NCBI RefSeq assembly: GCF_019393635.1
Contig: NC_057861.1
Location: 380,252,815 to 380,316,814 of the forward strand
Source: Dromiciops gliroides
Taxonomy: Eukaryota > Chordata > Mammalia > Microbiotheria > Microbiotheriidae
DNA: 64,000 nt
Direction of reading: 5' to 3'
In this document: in pieces, positions 35,807 to 48,852 of the stretch
How the letters are laid out: every line of letters begins with the position of its first letter
Numbering within the stretch: the first letter of the stretch is position 1
Position numbers and translations under genes: made by a program
The notes under the pieces: generated by a model
Database searches by the model: none
What the model was told of the DNA's origin: nothing
Seen by the model: the letters and a program-made list of their open reading frames with translations, nothing else

Positions 35807-36268
35807 TGGAAATTAAGGAAACAATCAATATAGGAGAAATAAGGTCTTTAATCAGGGCAGAGGAACTATAGCTTGTGGTATTGCAAAGCTCAGAAGCTAG
35901 GAATACCCAAAGATAGGAACTGAGGACAGGGGTTTTATGGGAAAACAGAACAGAAGGGAACAAAAAGATTGCTCCAGAGGCATGTACAACTACTTAATGT
36001 AAATGAACCTTTAACAAAAGAAGCAATAGAATTGCTCCTGAGTTAAGTATAGGAGCTACCAACTCTAAATAGAAACTACTTAATGTAGATGGACTCTTTC
36101 AAGTAACAATAAGGTCCAGGGAGTAAGGTAGGGAAACATTGGGAGGGGATAAGTTGCTTGGGGGAAGGTCCATAAATTGATCAAGAGTCTGGAATTAACA
36201 AAAGATTGGTTAGCCCCAGGCAATTCACCTGCCTTGGTAGGGGGGACTGAGTGGGGAATCAGATTTCA
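35807..36268 (-). repeat. LTR family D, copy 2, minus strand
   Basis: Collinear with 27084-27559. In reverse complement it starts TGAAATCTGATTCCCC, carries a CATAAAACCCC promoter-like element and ATTAAAGACC, and ends TTAATTTCCA. No target duplication was seen. It is 8.7 kb from copy 1 in the same orientation. Confidence 0.75.
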
Positions 36269-38306
36269 GTAAATGTTTTAGTTATCAAAGATCAAAATGA
36301 GTAATGGATTTAAAGCACTTAATATAAAATAAACATATAAATATATGGTAGTGATGATGATGTTTTGTTGTATTAGTCATAACTGCCATTTATTTAATTC
36401 ATTTATTCATTTGCTCGTATATCATCTATCTGTCTGTATATATATGTGCATATGTATGTGTGTATGTATGTATGTATCTTTTGTAAACTAATAAATAGTC
36501 TCTGTCTTATCGACTACAAAAGAATATGAAGGACACCTGCCACAAAAAACACTGCTTCTTTGAGAAGTTAAAACACAAGTATAAAGTATATAGCCAACAA
36601 AGGCAGATAATATAGATCTCATGCTTTACCCCCCCCCACCCCAGTTCACTTCAGAATCACATTCAGTCAACTGTCATTGGGTGTTTATCCATTTCTATGG
36701 TGAACGCTGTGAAGGGTGTGTAAGTTGAGAGGCAGTTACAGGCAGCTATGAGTAATGGATGGAAATGATAGGTGGCAGGCAGGAAGCTGGGGAAAAAAAG
36801 CACTTAGAAAACAGTATATATTTTTACACACAAAAAAGTTTTCCCCAAAATGATTAATATTAATGCTTCCTTGAAATGTTATTTGGTGCTAAGCTCTATA
36901 AATCACAGTTTCCTCCTAAGAAAAGGTTTCATCATTTAGTTAAATCAGAGTTGAGCGATTTGCTTGAAATTTATCACTTAGATCACAGCTAAAAAAAGTA
37001 AATAGGATTAAAAATCTCTGCATCTGTGTGGAACTGCATATGCAATAGGTCTTTTTTGGGCACCTAGTTTGCATTCAGTGTGTAGGAATGATTTGCTATC
37101 ATTGTGCTCACAGTAAGAGGTATACAAATATTGCTGTTTATCCATGGGACAGAGTAAATAGACACATCGTATGTGTGTGCCTATGTGTGGATACACACAT
37201 ATTGTATCATTAGGATGAAGTAGGTGTCATTAGGTACTTTTAATTTTGTGTTTTAAGTGTTCATAAATGTTATCACTCTAGATTAGTGGTGACATTTTTT
37301 CCCAAAGATCTGTTCCCTGTTGAATGAATTAAAACTGCCTAGAAATGCTCTATATTCCCCTGTGTAAAATTAAGCTATGCAGCTTTGCATATTTATATCC
37401 TCATGACTGCAGTGGTTTCTTTATAGAATGGCACATATTAATATAATTGTAGTCTCCTTTAAAATAGATCTTTCCTTGTTGCCAATGGCCTTTTCCTCTT
37501 TTTCCATTCTCTTTGGTTTCAAAGTTTGTTAAATATGTTCTTCTTTCTGCACGTGGCAAGACATATTCTGAGGTTAAGCAGAAGGTATCAAAGAAAAGAC
37601 AAGAAGAGAAAAGGAAAAAATAATTTAAAAAATAAGAAAAGGAAAAGAGGGAAAGGGAAGGAAAGGAACACTTCAACCTTGATAAATTCTTCTCATTGCC
37701 AATGTCAACCTATGAATTAAACTGAGGACTGAACAATGGCAACCCTAGTCCAGTGTATTTAGGTTACCATTTTGGTTTTCTTCTCTTTGTGAAAGATCTC
37801 TGAAAACTAGCTCCAAGGTGAAACTTGCAAGCCTACTAAATACCTTCTCCATAAATGTTATCTAGGGCTGTTACAAACAACAACATCAAAAACTATGATC
37901 ATCACTTCATATGCATTAAGAATGTCCCAAATCCCAATGCTTCTAGACAAGTACTTTTCTGAATTTAACACTAAAATTATTGGTGTTGCATGGTTTTTCC
38001 TCTGATGTTGCATCTTAAAATCCTTAAAAAAAATCAGTATGACAGGGTTTTTTTTTATTTTTGTTTTTTGTTCCCTCCCCCAAGCTTCAATCTCTGCCTC
38101 CATCTTTTCTCTTTTGCTCTCTTCTTTCTACTCCCTTTTTGTTTTCTTTTCTCATGTTCCTTTTGTGTGATATCTTACAATCGTTCTATATGTTGTCACT
38201 CCATAATGCTCATTGAAATTAATCCAATGGCAAATTTTCTCTGTCAATCTCACTTAATAGCAAGAGATGCCTAGGCCACTTTATACAAATGGAATGTTTA
38301 AAGATA
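36269..38306. other. Mostly non-repetitive stretch
   Basis: Contains a TATG-rich patch (36433-36476) and a purine-rich patch (37585-37670). Frames at 37008-37196, 37401-37676 and 37990-38274 show no domain. Confidence 0.45.
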
Positions 38307-38318
38307 TGGAGTCCTTTT

Positions 38319-38542
38319 GTGTGTGTGTGTGTGGGGGCAATGAGGGTTAAGTGACTTGCTTGTGTGTGGGGGGGCAATGAGGGTTAATTGACTTGCTTGT
38401 GTGTGGGGGGGACAATGAGGGTTAAGTGACTTGCTTAGGGTCACACAGCTAGTAAGTGTCAAGTGTTTAAGGCCATATTTGAACTGAGGCCCTCCTGACT
38501 CCCGGGCTGGTGCTTTATCCACTTTGTCACCTAGCTGCCCCC
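38319..38542 (-). mobile_element. WSINE with triplicated 3' end, minus strand
   Basis: Standard minus-strand order: 'agggtcacacagctagtaag', 'catatttgaactgaggccc', 'ggtgctttatccac', 'cacctagctgcccc'. Its 3' end plus GT/G tail is present three times in tandem (units of 37-38 bp starting near 38338, 38375 and 38413). Flanking repeats tggagt(c/a)ctttt are at 38307-38318 and 38543-38554. Confidence 0.88.
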
Positions 38543-38602
38543 TGGAGTACTTTTATAGCTTCCACTATATTCCCTCCAAGAGGTAGGAAATCTTATTACA
38601 CC

Positions 38603-38959
38603 TGTTAAGGGCTAAAATTCTAGTTAGTCTGTCTAAAATATCCAATGAGGGGTCGCCAATAAATTATAAGCTTTAGCAAGAGTTAGACATTTAAGCGTTT
38701 ATTAAGTAGAATAAGAATTTGGTAAAGAGAGAGAGAAAGGCCTAGATTCCTATCTATTAGAGGGAGAGCACATTTCTACCTCCGCTCTCCACCAGAGTCC
38801 AAAGGAAAAGAGAGCCAGACAGAGCGCTAGTCCCTTCCTTCTTCCTCTCACTAGCCAACATCACTTCCTGATTCCAAAGAAAAGACTCCTGGTCTTGCCC
38901 TCGAAGACCTTCGCTTCTACAATAAGTCTCCAGCAGGTGGCGTCATTCCAATCGTTACA
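38603..38959 (-). repeat. Solo LTR of the 10-kb family, minus strand
   Basis: The reverse complement starts TGTAACGATTGGAATGACGC and ends CCCTTAACA, and follows the 10.2-kb LTR along its length with scattered changes. The 4-bp target duplication cacc is at 38599-38602 and 38960-38963. A lone LTR with an intact duplication implies recombination between two LTRs of a full insertion. Confidence 0.93.
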
Positions 38960-38963
38960 CACC

Positions 38964-41900
38964 CTTCCCCACATTATCAAGGGTGTCTCAGGTCTAGAAC
39001 CTTTCCTTTCAGGAGTTAAAAGGAGTTAAAATGAGCAATTTATTTTACTATACACTAGCTGATCTACCTCTTGGGAAAATCTCTAATTCTGCCTGTAAAA
39101 TGTCTGGATAAATTGGCCTGTTGTTTCCCTCTCACACTTACCAGGGCAATATCTAGAGGTCTATATTGGCACTAATTCTGATACTTTCCTATGCTTTCCT
39201 GAAGTGAAAAAGACAATGGCCAAGATAGTAGACAGGGATAGTTAGAATATGTCTTCAAGAAGATCTTGCTTTGCACATGAACAGTTATGACTCCAAGTGA
39301 TTTTCTTTCATAAAGATGCTATAGCACCTGGAGAACTAAGTTAGGCAGAAATTATCCAAGTGAAAGCAAAGTTAAAGACTAACATTATCAACATCATTTG
39401 CTACATTAATGAAATATATTGAGTAATCACTTAGTTCAGTATTTCACTTGAACCCTGCACACAAATACATATAAAACAGATATCCACAAACCTATGATAG
39501 TGAGGTAGGTAGATTGATTGTGTGCCAGCTAATGATGTGTTGGGACCAACACTTGCTTAATGATGCAAGGGATAATCTTTTAGGTGATATTTGATATCTA
39601 AAATCTGGGTCAAAGGTGGTATTTTTTTTCTTGTAATTATCCCAATAAGCTGAATCTTATTGATGTGAAATACAGTTTTAAAAATTCATAAAGATGTCTT
39701 CTCATGTCATATCTTGATAGGTTCTAAGCACAAGTAATATGATGATTTCACTTGACACAATACCTGAAATTTACATTTTTGGAAGTCATGCAAGCTATCT
39801 CCCCAAGAAATAGCCTGTAGCTCAACAAAACAATGTATAGATTTAACCACAGCCAGTTATATCCATTATTCAATCATCAGATAAGTTAATACACATAAGT
39901 ATGGTTGCTCAATGAAAAATTAAACTTTTGTTCATGAGAAACCACCAATTTGGTACAGGTAAGTTATTTTTTAAAGTTGTTATTGCATTTGAAACACAAT
40001 CATACTATAAGCTTATTTGATGTCCACAGGATTATTTCTTGGCTATTCAAAGTAAATTATTGTTTTTGAACTTCATATCTTGGCAAAATAATTAAAATGA
40101 TGAGATCATCTCTGAAAATTTCAGTCAGCAATATATTGTTTTAATTGCTTTCAAGGACACAGCTAAATAATATCTTCTCTTAAAATAGTATCTAAAATTA
40201 ATTTTTCCCTCTTTCACAGTTCTTTACTTGGTTTTAACATGAATGAACTTCAGTATGGCATTCCTGCTTTTAGTCAGAAGCAATCTTTTTAAAAACCTTT
40301 ATGAATTTAATTCAACAAGAACCTCATTGACAGCCCTTTAATTACTGCGTCTATGCAATAATGAGAGGAAAAGGAGGGATATCTTGATTATTCAGTCACT
40401 GCAGTATATTTCAAATGTTTGAAAATATGCTCCCTTAGACTAGAGATAAAACTAATTATACTTGTGAGTTAATGGGTAAATGAATTTTATGTGGTCAGTA
40501 ATGTTTTAAGCATCACATTTATTGTTTTATAATCAACAGTCAAGCTTTTTTCCCCGAGGTTTGGTGTGTCTAAATTTCATGACATTTGACAGCTGATTAG
40601 TTAGACTTGTCGGATGTTAGAACCCTTGCTTTCAGAGAAATTCATGATTTTGATTTATAGCATTTTACTAATAGCAAGGATCTTCCTTAGAAGGCATCTT
40701 CTTTCAAACATTGCTGACAAATGAGGGGGAACTCACTACTTCCTGAGATAGCTCATTCTAATTCATGATGGAACTTATTAAGTAGTTTCCCCTCCCTTTT
40801 AAGTGCTTTAACTCATTGCTCCTTGTTTTGCTTTCTGGGGCCAAACAAAACAAATCTAAAAACTTTTTGACGTGACATCTCTCCAAATACTTTAATAAAG
40901 GTTTCATGCTAAAAAAATAAAGGTATCATGCTCATACAATAGATTTAGAACTTGAGGGAACTTTGTACCTCATCTTGTTCAACTTCTAATGTAATATACA
41001 GAGAAGTTGAGAAGCAGAATGTTTAAGCAAATTGATCAAGTCACATAGGTTTGGCTGTTAGTTTATTTCTAGAGAAACATCTCACTATATAAAACTCTCC
41101 ATCTTGCACTTGAGAAAAAAAGAATTGTCAAACCTATGTGCCATACTTTAATTAGTGGTCTTAAAAAGCAAATAATATATAGTATATATTTACTATACAT
41201 ACACACATATTTAGAACATCAACATATTACAATCAGATAGGAACTAAATTTTAATCTAGTTCAGGATGCACTTGGACAGTGTGTTTGATACCTCTAAAGA
41301 GTGTCAGATTAACTGGGTAATTCAAACCATTCAACCACAGTACAGCATGACTAATTCATGAAGGTAAAGAAGACAGAAGATGTGTGATGGAACTGCTTGG
41401 ACATTTGCCTGGATTGAATAGCCATATTATCATTTCCTGTGGAGAAAGAAGTTGATTGATATTGCATATGATGCTCAATATAAGAATTGAATTTTAGTTA
41501 AAAATTATTTATTATCTTGAAACACAAATGTGTAACAAAAGGTCAATAGGAGTACATTTTAAATTTTGCATATTTAGTAATTAAATATTATCTTAATAGA
41601 ATGGTTTAGATTGACTATAGATATTGGATTACATTCAAATTTTTTTGTCTATAGAATAATACAAGATACATTAAATCATTAGGTAGCATCTTTCTTTTAA
41701 AAAAGGAAACAAAAGTATCCATTTCAAATGTCGTTCACACACTTTTTTTCACACTATCTTATCTATTCCATTCTTAATTCTCTTTTTCCTCTTCCTAATT
41801 TACTAGGAGGTAAAACAGAGCATGTCTTTCCTTCTTTTTTTCCTTCTTTCCTGTCTCCCTTCCCTCCCTCCTTCCTCCCTCCCTCCTCTTCCTTCCTTCC

Positions 41901-43677
41901 TTTCTTCATTTGCTTATTCCTTTTTTGTTTATGTATTTATTTATTTATGCATGTGTTGATTTGGTTGGTTCTTTATTTATTTATCATTTGCTCATGTATT
42001 CACCTGTCCACCTCTCCATCTCTCTTTCTGGATACTCTGTCCTTAGGCAATCTTAAAACAACTAGTTGATGTAAGAATTGGGAAACAAAATGGAATGGCC
42101 TAATAATTCTCCTATTTGGTCTTAGAACATATTGGTAACTTATTACTGGGTTCATCTTAGCTCCAGTGGAAGGGCTTCAGGTTGTGGCAATTAAAATGAA
42201 CTTGTATACTTATCTCTATTTATGAGCACCCTTAGTTCTTTACAATTTGCCAAAACAAGTATAGTAAACTTAAAATCACAGCTTATTAGAACTGATAGAT
42301 ACCTTGGGGAACATTTATCTGAATTTCCTCATCTCACAGTAAAAGAAATAAGTCAGAATAAAAGTAAATTTCTGAAGGTTGCACATGTTGTGATTGTTAA
42401 AGATTGTATTGTCACAAAGATAGCCTGCTTCCAAATCCAAAATTCATAACTTAGTTCAGAGACTTAGCCTTTTCTTACTTAGGCAATGATGGGTATGAAT
42501 AGGTCTAATGAAATGGAAACAGAATGGAAAGCTGATAGAAGATATTATTACGAACAACATCTCTGTCATTTCTGTCTCCCAAGTTTGTCAAGACAAAACT
42601 TACTTATTTGGTATTTATATAAATAATGAAAGGTTAATGGATGAAAGCTGACCAGTATTTTGTACCTGTAATGAATGTAGTACAATGAATTTGTTAGTAA
42701 GTATCATTTAAAAATAATTTTACTTCAATCCATTATCATCTTCAAGACTTTCTTGTGAATTTATCAATATGTGAGCTTGTAGATAAACACAAAGAACTAT
42801 GCATACACATTCATTTACTTCATAGTCACTCTCTTTCTCCCCCTCCATCCTTCCTTCCCTCCATCCCCCCCCTCTCCCCCCACCCCTGACATACTTATAA
42901 ATTAAGCATCATGACAGAGTTGATTGAAAGTTGATATTGGACTGGATCACAAAGACCTGGATTCAAATGTAGCCTTGGATACTTATTGTAGGACTACTGG
43001 GGGAGTGTCTCAGGCAGATTTCTAAGAATATAAGTTGGAGAGAAGCCTCTCACATGCATGTTCTATTCACATGTACAAATATACACAAGGAGTCAGAATT
43101 CTAACAGTGAATTAATGATACTGATTTTCACATAAATGATATGAAATGACTTGAATTACTTTAGTCATCCCTTTCCAATGTATTTGTATATTTTCTTTAA
43201 ATAGATGTATATATTTTGCTTATTTTTTCAAAATATCCCCATCAGTAGAATGATTTTCTTGCCAAATTTCTTCTCATCAATGGCATTTGGTAACCCAGCA
43301 CATTAAGACAGACCACATCTTTAGCTGGTGTTTTCATTTACGTAAAAGATTTGTATAGTGCATATTCCAGAGTATGACATGAGCTTTTGAAAGCTTCATT
43401 AATTCTTTCAGGCCACTAGTAAATTACAACCTCAGTGCACTAAATGGTGCCCTTGTCATCTGAAATACTTAATGCAGCTTTCAAACCGGCCCAACTTGCT
43501 TTTAGAAAAAAGCCTACATACTGAGAGTCTAGTTGTGAGAAAGAATAGTACAATTTATGGAATTACAGACCATAACAATGACTCAGTCTTTCCTCTAAAG
43601 AAAGTAATTCCTACATGAGTAAGATTAATTTGAGATCTCTGTGAAAAAATAAAATAAAGTGAACATGCATCCCTGCC
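38964..43677. other. Long, largely non-repetitive stretch
   Basis: About 4.7 kb with few visible transposons: an old repeat at about 40690-40980 ('gggggaactcactacttcct', 'aactcattgctccttg'), TTCC/CCCT-rich tracts at 41815-41900 and 42830-42890, and a TTTA tract near 41935-41985. The frame at 41728-42069 follows the pyrimidine tract and is an artefact. Parts such as 43260-43620 have balanced, non-simple sequence and may be conserved non-coding DNA. Confidence 0.45.
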
Positions 43678-43695
43678 AAAAGTAAGTATGGATCA

Positions 43696-45983
43696 CAATT
43701 CTACCTAAATTAATTTACTTATTCACTGACATACCGATCAGAATACCAAAAAATTATTTTATAGAGGTAGAAAAAATAATAAATAAATTCATCTGGACAA
43801 ACAAAAGGTCAAGGATATGAAGGGAACTAATGAAAAAAATACACAGGAAGGTGGGGTAGCAGTATCAAACCTGGAGCTTTACTATAAAGTGGCAATCATA
43901 AAAAACTATTTGGTACTGGCTAAGAAATAGAGTGGTGGATCAATGGAATAGGTTAGGTACAGGAGACACAGTAGTAAATGACTTTAGTAATGTACTGTTT
44001 AATTAACCCCAAAACTCCAGCTTCTGGGATAGGAACTCAGTATTTGACAAAAACTGCTGGTAAAACTGGAAGATAGTTTGGCAGGAATTAGGCATAGACC
44101 AACATCTTATACCTTATACTAAAATAAGGTCAAAATGGGTACATGATTTAGGTATAAAAGATGATACAATAGGTTAATTAGGAGAGGAAAGAATAGTTTA
44201 CCTCTCAGATTTATGGAAAGGAGAACAGTTTATGACCAAACAAGAGATAGAAAATATTATGAAATGCAAAATGGATGATTTTGATTACATTAAATTAAAA
44301 AGTTGTTGTACAAACAGAAGCAATGCACCCCAAATTAGAAGGGATGCAGAAAGCTGGGAAACAATTTTTATAGTCAATATTTCTTAAAAAGGCCTCATTT
44401 CTAAAATACATTGGGAACTAAATCAAATTTATAAGAATCCAAGTCATTCCCCAATTGAGAAATGGTCAAAGAATATGAACAGGTATTTTTTTTTCTTTTT
44501 TGCCTTATAAATATCTTATTATTTTCCAGTTACATTTAGATATAGTTTCCAAATTTGATTTTTTAAATATTTCTAGTTTCAATTTTTTCTCCCTCCCTCC
44601 CCTTCCTCCCTACTCCCCAAAACAGCAAGTAATCTGATATAGGTCATATATGTACAATCACAATAAACATATTTCTGCATTAGGCATGTTATGAGAGAAG
44701 AATCAGAGCAAAGAGGAAAAACCTCAAAAAATAAAAAAAAAACAACAAAAACAATATAAATAGTATGGTTTGATCTGCATCCAGATTCAACAGTTCTTTT
44801 TTTTCTGTATTTGGAGGGCATTTTCCATCATGAGTCCTTTGGAACTATCTTGGAACATTGTATTACTGAGAACAATTAAGTCTTTCACAGTCGATCAATA
44901 CACAATGTTGTTGATACTGTGTACAGTGTTCTCCTGTTTCTGCTCATCTCACTCATCATAAATTCATGCAAGTCCTTCCAGGTTTCTCTGAAATCTAACA
45001 GGCAGTTTTCTAATGAAGAAATCAAAGCTATCTATTGCCATGTGAAAAAAAAATGCTCTAAATCACTATTCATTAGAGAAATGCAAATTAAAACAACTCT
45101 GCGCTACCACCTGGCACCTATCAGTTTGGCTAATATGAAAAAAAGGAAAATAACAAATGTTGGAGAAGTGGTGGGGAAAAATGGAACCCTAATGCATTGC
45201 TGGTGGAGCTGTGGACTGACCCAACCATTCTGGAGACCAATTTGGAACTATTCCCAAAGGGCTATAAAGCTGTGTATACCCTTTGACTGAGCAATACCAC
45301 TATTAGGCCTTTTCCCCAAAGAGGCCATAGAAAAGGGAAAAGAGCCAATATTTAGAAAATAATATTTATAGCTGCTCTTTTTGTCATGGCAAGGAACTGA
45401 AAATTGAGGGGATGCCCATCAATTGCGGAATGGCTGCACAAGTTGTGGTATATGAATATAATGGTATAATACTATTGTGCTGTAAGAAATAATGAGCAGG
45501 CAGATTTCAGAGAAAACTGGAGGGACTTACATGAAATGATACTGAGTGAGATGAGCAGAAGCAGGAGAACATTGTATACAGTATCAAGAACATTGTGCAT
45601 TGATCAACTGTGATAGACTTGACTCTTCTCAGCAATACAATGGTCCAAGATAGTTCCAAAGTGCTCATGATGGAAAATGCTTTCCAAATCCAGAAAAAAA
45701 GAAATATGGAATCTAGATGCAGATTGAACCATACTATTTCTGTTTTTTTGTTTTTCTTTTATGAGGCTTTTCCTTTTTCCTCTAATTCTTCTTTCACAGT
45801 ATGACTAATGCAGAAATATGTTTAATGTGATTGTACATATATAGCCTTATATGAAATTGCTTGCTATCTTGGGGAAGGGGGAAGGAGGGGAGGGAAGGAG
45901 AAAAATTTGGAACTAGAAATCTTATAAAAACAAATGTTGAAAGCTCTACATGTAACTGGAAAATAATAAAATACTTTTATGGA
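43696..45983 (+). mobile_element. 5'-truncated L1 with 18-bp target duplication
   Basis: ORF2-derived sequence from 'accgatcagaataccaaaaa' through 'ggaaggtggggtagcagtat', 'tggtactggctaagaaatag' and 'aagaatagtttacctctcag' to the C-terminal region and 3' UTR. A perfect 18-bp duplication, aaaagtaagtatggatca, is at 43678-43695 and 45984-46001. The coding frame is broken in many places, and a second L1 lies inside it at 44484-44996. The A tail has eroded. Confidence 0.93.
44484..44996 (-). mobile_element. Antisense L1 3' end nested in the L1
   Basis: The plus-strand text starts with a T-rich tail (44484-44502), then 3' UTR and ORF2-end complements ('agcaagtaatctgatatagg', 'catcatgagtcctttggaac', 'ccaggtttctctgaaatct'). 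The host L1 reads '..atatgaacagg' before and 'aacaggcagttttc' after, so aacagg (44478-44483, 44997-45002) is a short target duplication. The nested copy is younger than its host. Confidence 0.88.
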
Positions 45984-46001
45984 AAAAGTAAGTATGGATC
46001 A

Positions 46002-48339
46002 ATCTTAAATGATTTGTAAAAATTCAAAGAAAATATGATGTATATATCTCTAGAACTGAACAAATAACTCAGATGGTGGATACTTTAGAAGATGCACTGA
46101 TCTGTTAACCTTTAGAGATAAGGGAACAGTTATTTTCATTCCAGTGGTGAGAGTCATTAGGGTGGTTTATATTCAAAAATGTCTTACCCATAGTAGACAT
46201 CATAAATGTATGATTAATTGCATTAGATCATCAGGTTAGTATTGACTCCAAAGAAGCCAATTTGAGAGAAGGAATTTGGTCTAATTGAAAATTGTTTCAT
46301 TAAGATTTCAAATAACCAATCTTTAACTTTTTAAGCTAAAAAGAAAACACATACAGCTTACATACATTTGATTGAACTGTGAAATCTCTTAAGAACAAAT
46401 ACTCAGTCACTCATTCCCATATGTGCTTGCCCTGTGAACATCCAAGCCTTTTCACAGTCTTTTTAATAACTATTTGTTGAATGAATGAAAGATTCATTAA
46501 GGTTCTTGCTGTGATTATTCTAACACTTTCAAGAAGAAAAATCCACAAATAAACTACAATATTAAGGGTAAAAAAATGTCACTTATAAACTACTTAGATA
46601 GAAAAGTAAAAAATCTGTTTATTGATGTTCAGGTAATAGTGGTTTAAGCAGTATGGTATTTTTCATCTACTTAGTGGTAGAGTTACAAGTACTGTTTTAT
46701 ACATTGAAGACTACTGACCTGCATATGTAGGAGAACAATATGTACAATGATGAGAATAATGTAAATGAAAATAATATCAACAGAAACAATTGTATTGACC
46801 ATTTTTTTACTGGAAAACAAGATAAAACATTATTTCTCTTTCCATTAGAATGGTGAAGATCAATGAAGAAAGAACACTGTTATAGTCACTCTTCTTGCTT
46901 CACTTTTTAAAAAAATGTTAAAGAGGAGTTTTCAAGTTATGTATGAGGATGGAAAAAATAGAGAAATACTAAAATTATAGATTTAAATAAATATATAAAA
47001 TTATAAAGAAAATGTAATTTAAATAGAAATAGAAAGAGAGAGAATGAGGAAGGAAGGGAGAGAGGGAGTTAAGAAGGGAGGGAGGGAGAAAGAGAGAGAG
47101 ATCTCGAGCTTAGGTTGCTTCAAACAAAGTGTTCCTTCCCATAACTTCCCAAGTGTCACCAATCCAGTAGTACGGGGTTGTGTGGTTTTCCATTCACTAG
47201 GAAATAACTCTGACAAATTGATACACCTGTCAAGGACTGAAAGCCCCCTTGCCCTAGACATAAGCTAGCAATATAAGGTCAGTAGACAAAAGAGGCAACC
47301 TGCCAAATATTGGCTAAGCCTAGGACATCATATATTCAATATTCTCTTAAAAATAGGTCAACAACAAAAAATTAATATTTCAGTTTTTTGTTGTAATGGT
47401 AGTAGTAGTAGTAGTAGTAGTAGTAATAGAAGTAGTGGTAGTAGTAGTTGCAACATCAAGCAGTAGTAACAGTAATAGTACTAGTAATTAACAAGTGTCA
47501 TAGCTATATATCAATGTTATTCAATTAGAAACCTTTTCATATCATGGTGCTAACATACATTCCTGACAGCTTTATTAATTAGGATGAGTATTATTATTCC
47601 CATTTTATAGAGGATAATGTTTCCTAAGCATTCAATACATTTCAGGACTTGTGCTAAGTAGGGGTTAAAGATACAAAGCCAAAGGTGGAACATTCTCTAC
47701 CTTTAAGGAGCTTTCATTTTGCAAACAGCAAAGGGAAACCTTTCTAAGTCTGATTTCTCACACCTACTAGTGATCATGTGCATCTTACTCTATGAAAGCA
47801 AATGTAAAGAGAAAGGAACTTTTCTCTTCAAAATTAGATCCAGATATTAACAGGGATGCAACAGAAGTCATTATGAAAACCAATAAATTATAAAAAGTAT
47901 CCTTGTGGTGGCAGAATGATTATCCAGAAAACAAACAAACAGACAAACAAGATAGGGCTGAGTATGAGGGATAAGTTAAGTCACACCTTAAAAAATAAGA
48001 ATCTTTAGTCAATAAAGAATCTAGGACTTCTTCCATTACCTTTCCCTCTCTCTAATCTCTCTGTACAGACAATAGTCACCCAGAACATCTGTCTTTAAAA
48101 AAGGTTTGAGAGACAGTTTTTTTCTGGTAATTTAATAATTTTATTAATAAGACCAGTAGGTTATTATGAAAATTATGGTCATTTGGATATCTCTCTTAGA
48201 CCAAAGTCAATCATGGCAGTGGACTCACAGTTTATATACGTACCCAATGAGGGGCTGAGTTATCCATCATCATGTTACCCTTGGACAGAAAATATCTCTA
48301 CTCCAAAAATTTCCCAGCTATATCAGACTACTCACAGTT
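46002..48339. other. Mixed non-coding stretch
   Basis: Holds a GA/GGGA-rich tract (47034-47102), the TAG microsatellite listed separately, and an old L2-like fragment (47620-47730). Most of the rest is unassigned. The frames at 47019-47268 on both strands overlap the purine tract and show no domain. Confidence 0.45.
47399..47492. repeat. (TAG)n trinucleotide microsatellite
   Basis: About nine perfect GTA/TAG units are followed by degenerate AGT-containing units to about 47490. Confidence 0.92.
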
Positions 48340-48656
48340 GAGGGTATCTAAACAAAAGAGATCTGTATCCACCAAAACTTGAATAGAACATAATGGGCTT
48401 CCCTACATTAATACTCGAATGGGGCTGCTTCAGGCAAATTGAGACCTGTGAAAGGTCTTAGCTTAAAAGGCCAAGGTTTCCTACTGCATCCTGGGCTATC
48501 TCCACTTTTGCTGATAATATATCTTGTCACTGGATCCAGATGGCTTCAGAGGAGAGAGTGAGGCTGAAGACTTTGCACAGCACTTAAATCCAATTCATTT
48601 CAAGTTATGACATCTGTCATGGTCCTCTTGCAGAATGAAAGACAAACAACAACAAT
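48340..48656 (+). mobile_element. 3' module with the alternative 5' partner, second copy
   Basis: 'gcttcaggcaaattgagacc', 'gcttaaaaggccaaggtttc', 'ctggatccagatggcttcag' and 'atgaaagacaaacaacaaca'. The order matches 31340-31617. Part of the module (around 'catcaccctgatgtcatgg' in other copies) is shortened here. Confidence 0.55.
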
Positions 48657-48672
48657 AAAAACCTTATCTGAG

Positions 48673-48836
48673 GGGATCAGCTAGGTGGCACAGTGGATAG
48701 AGCACTGTCACTGGAGTCAGGAGGACCTGAGTTCAAATCTGGCCTCAGACACTTGACACTTACTACCTGTGTGACCCTGGGCAAGTCACTTAACTCCAAT
48801 TGCCTCACCAAAACCAACCAACAAACAAACAAAAAC
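48673..48836 (+). mobile_element. WSINE-type CORE-SINE
   Basis: Head 'gatcagctaggtggcacag', B box 'gagttcaaatctggcc', CORE 'actacctgtgtgaccctggg' and an AAAC-rich tail. A perfect 16-bp duplication, aaaaaccttatctgag, is at 48657-48672 and 48837-48852. Confidence 0.95.
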
Positions 48837-48852
48837 AAAAACCTTATCTGAG

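Noticed and set aside
41728..42069. 113-codon frame rich in Phe, Pro and Ser
   Set aside because: It follows TTCC/CCCT and TTTA low-complexity tracts.
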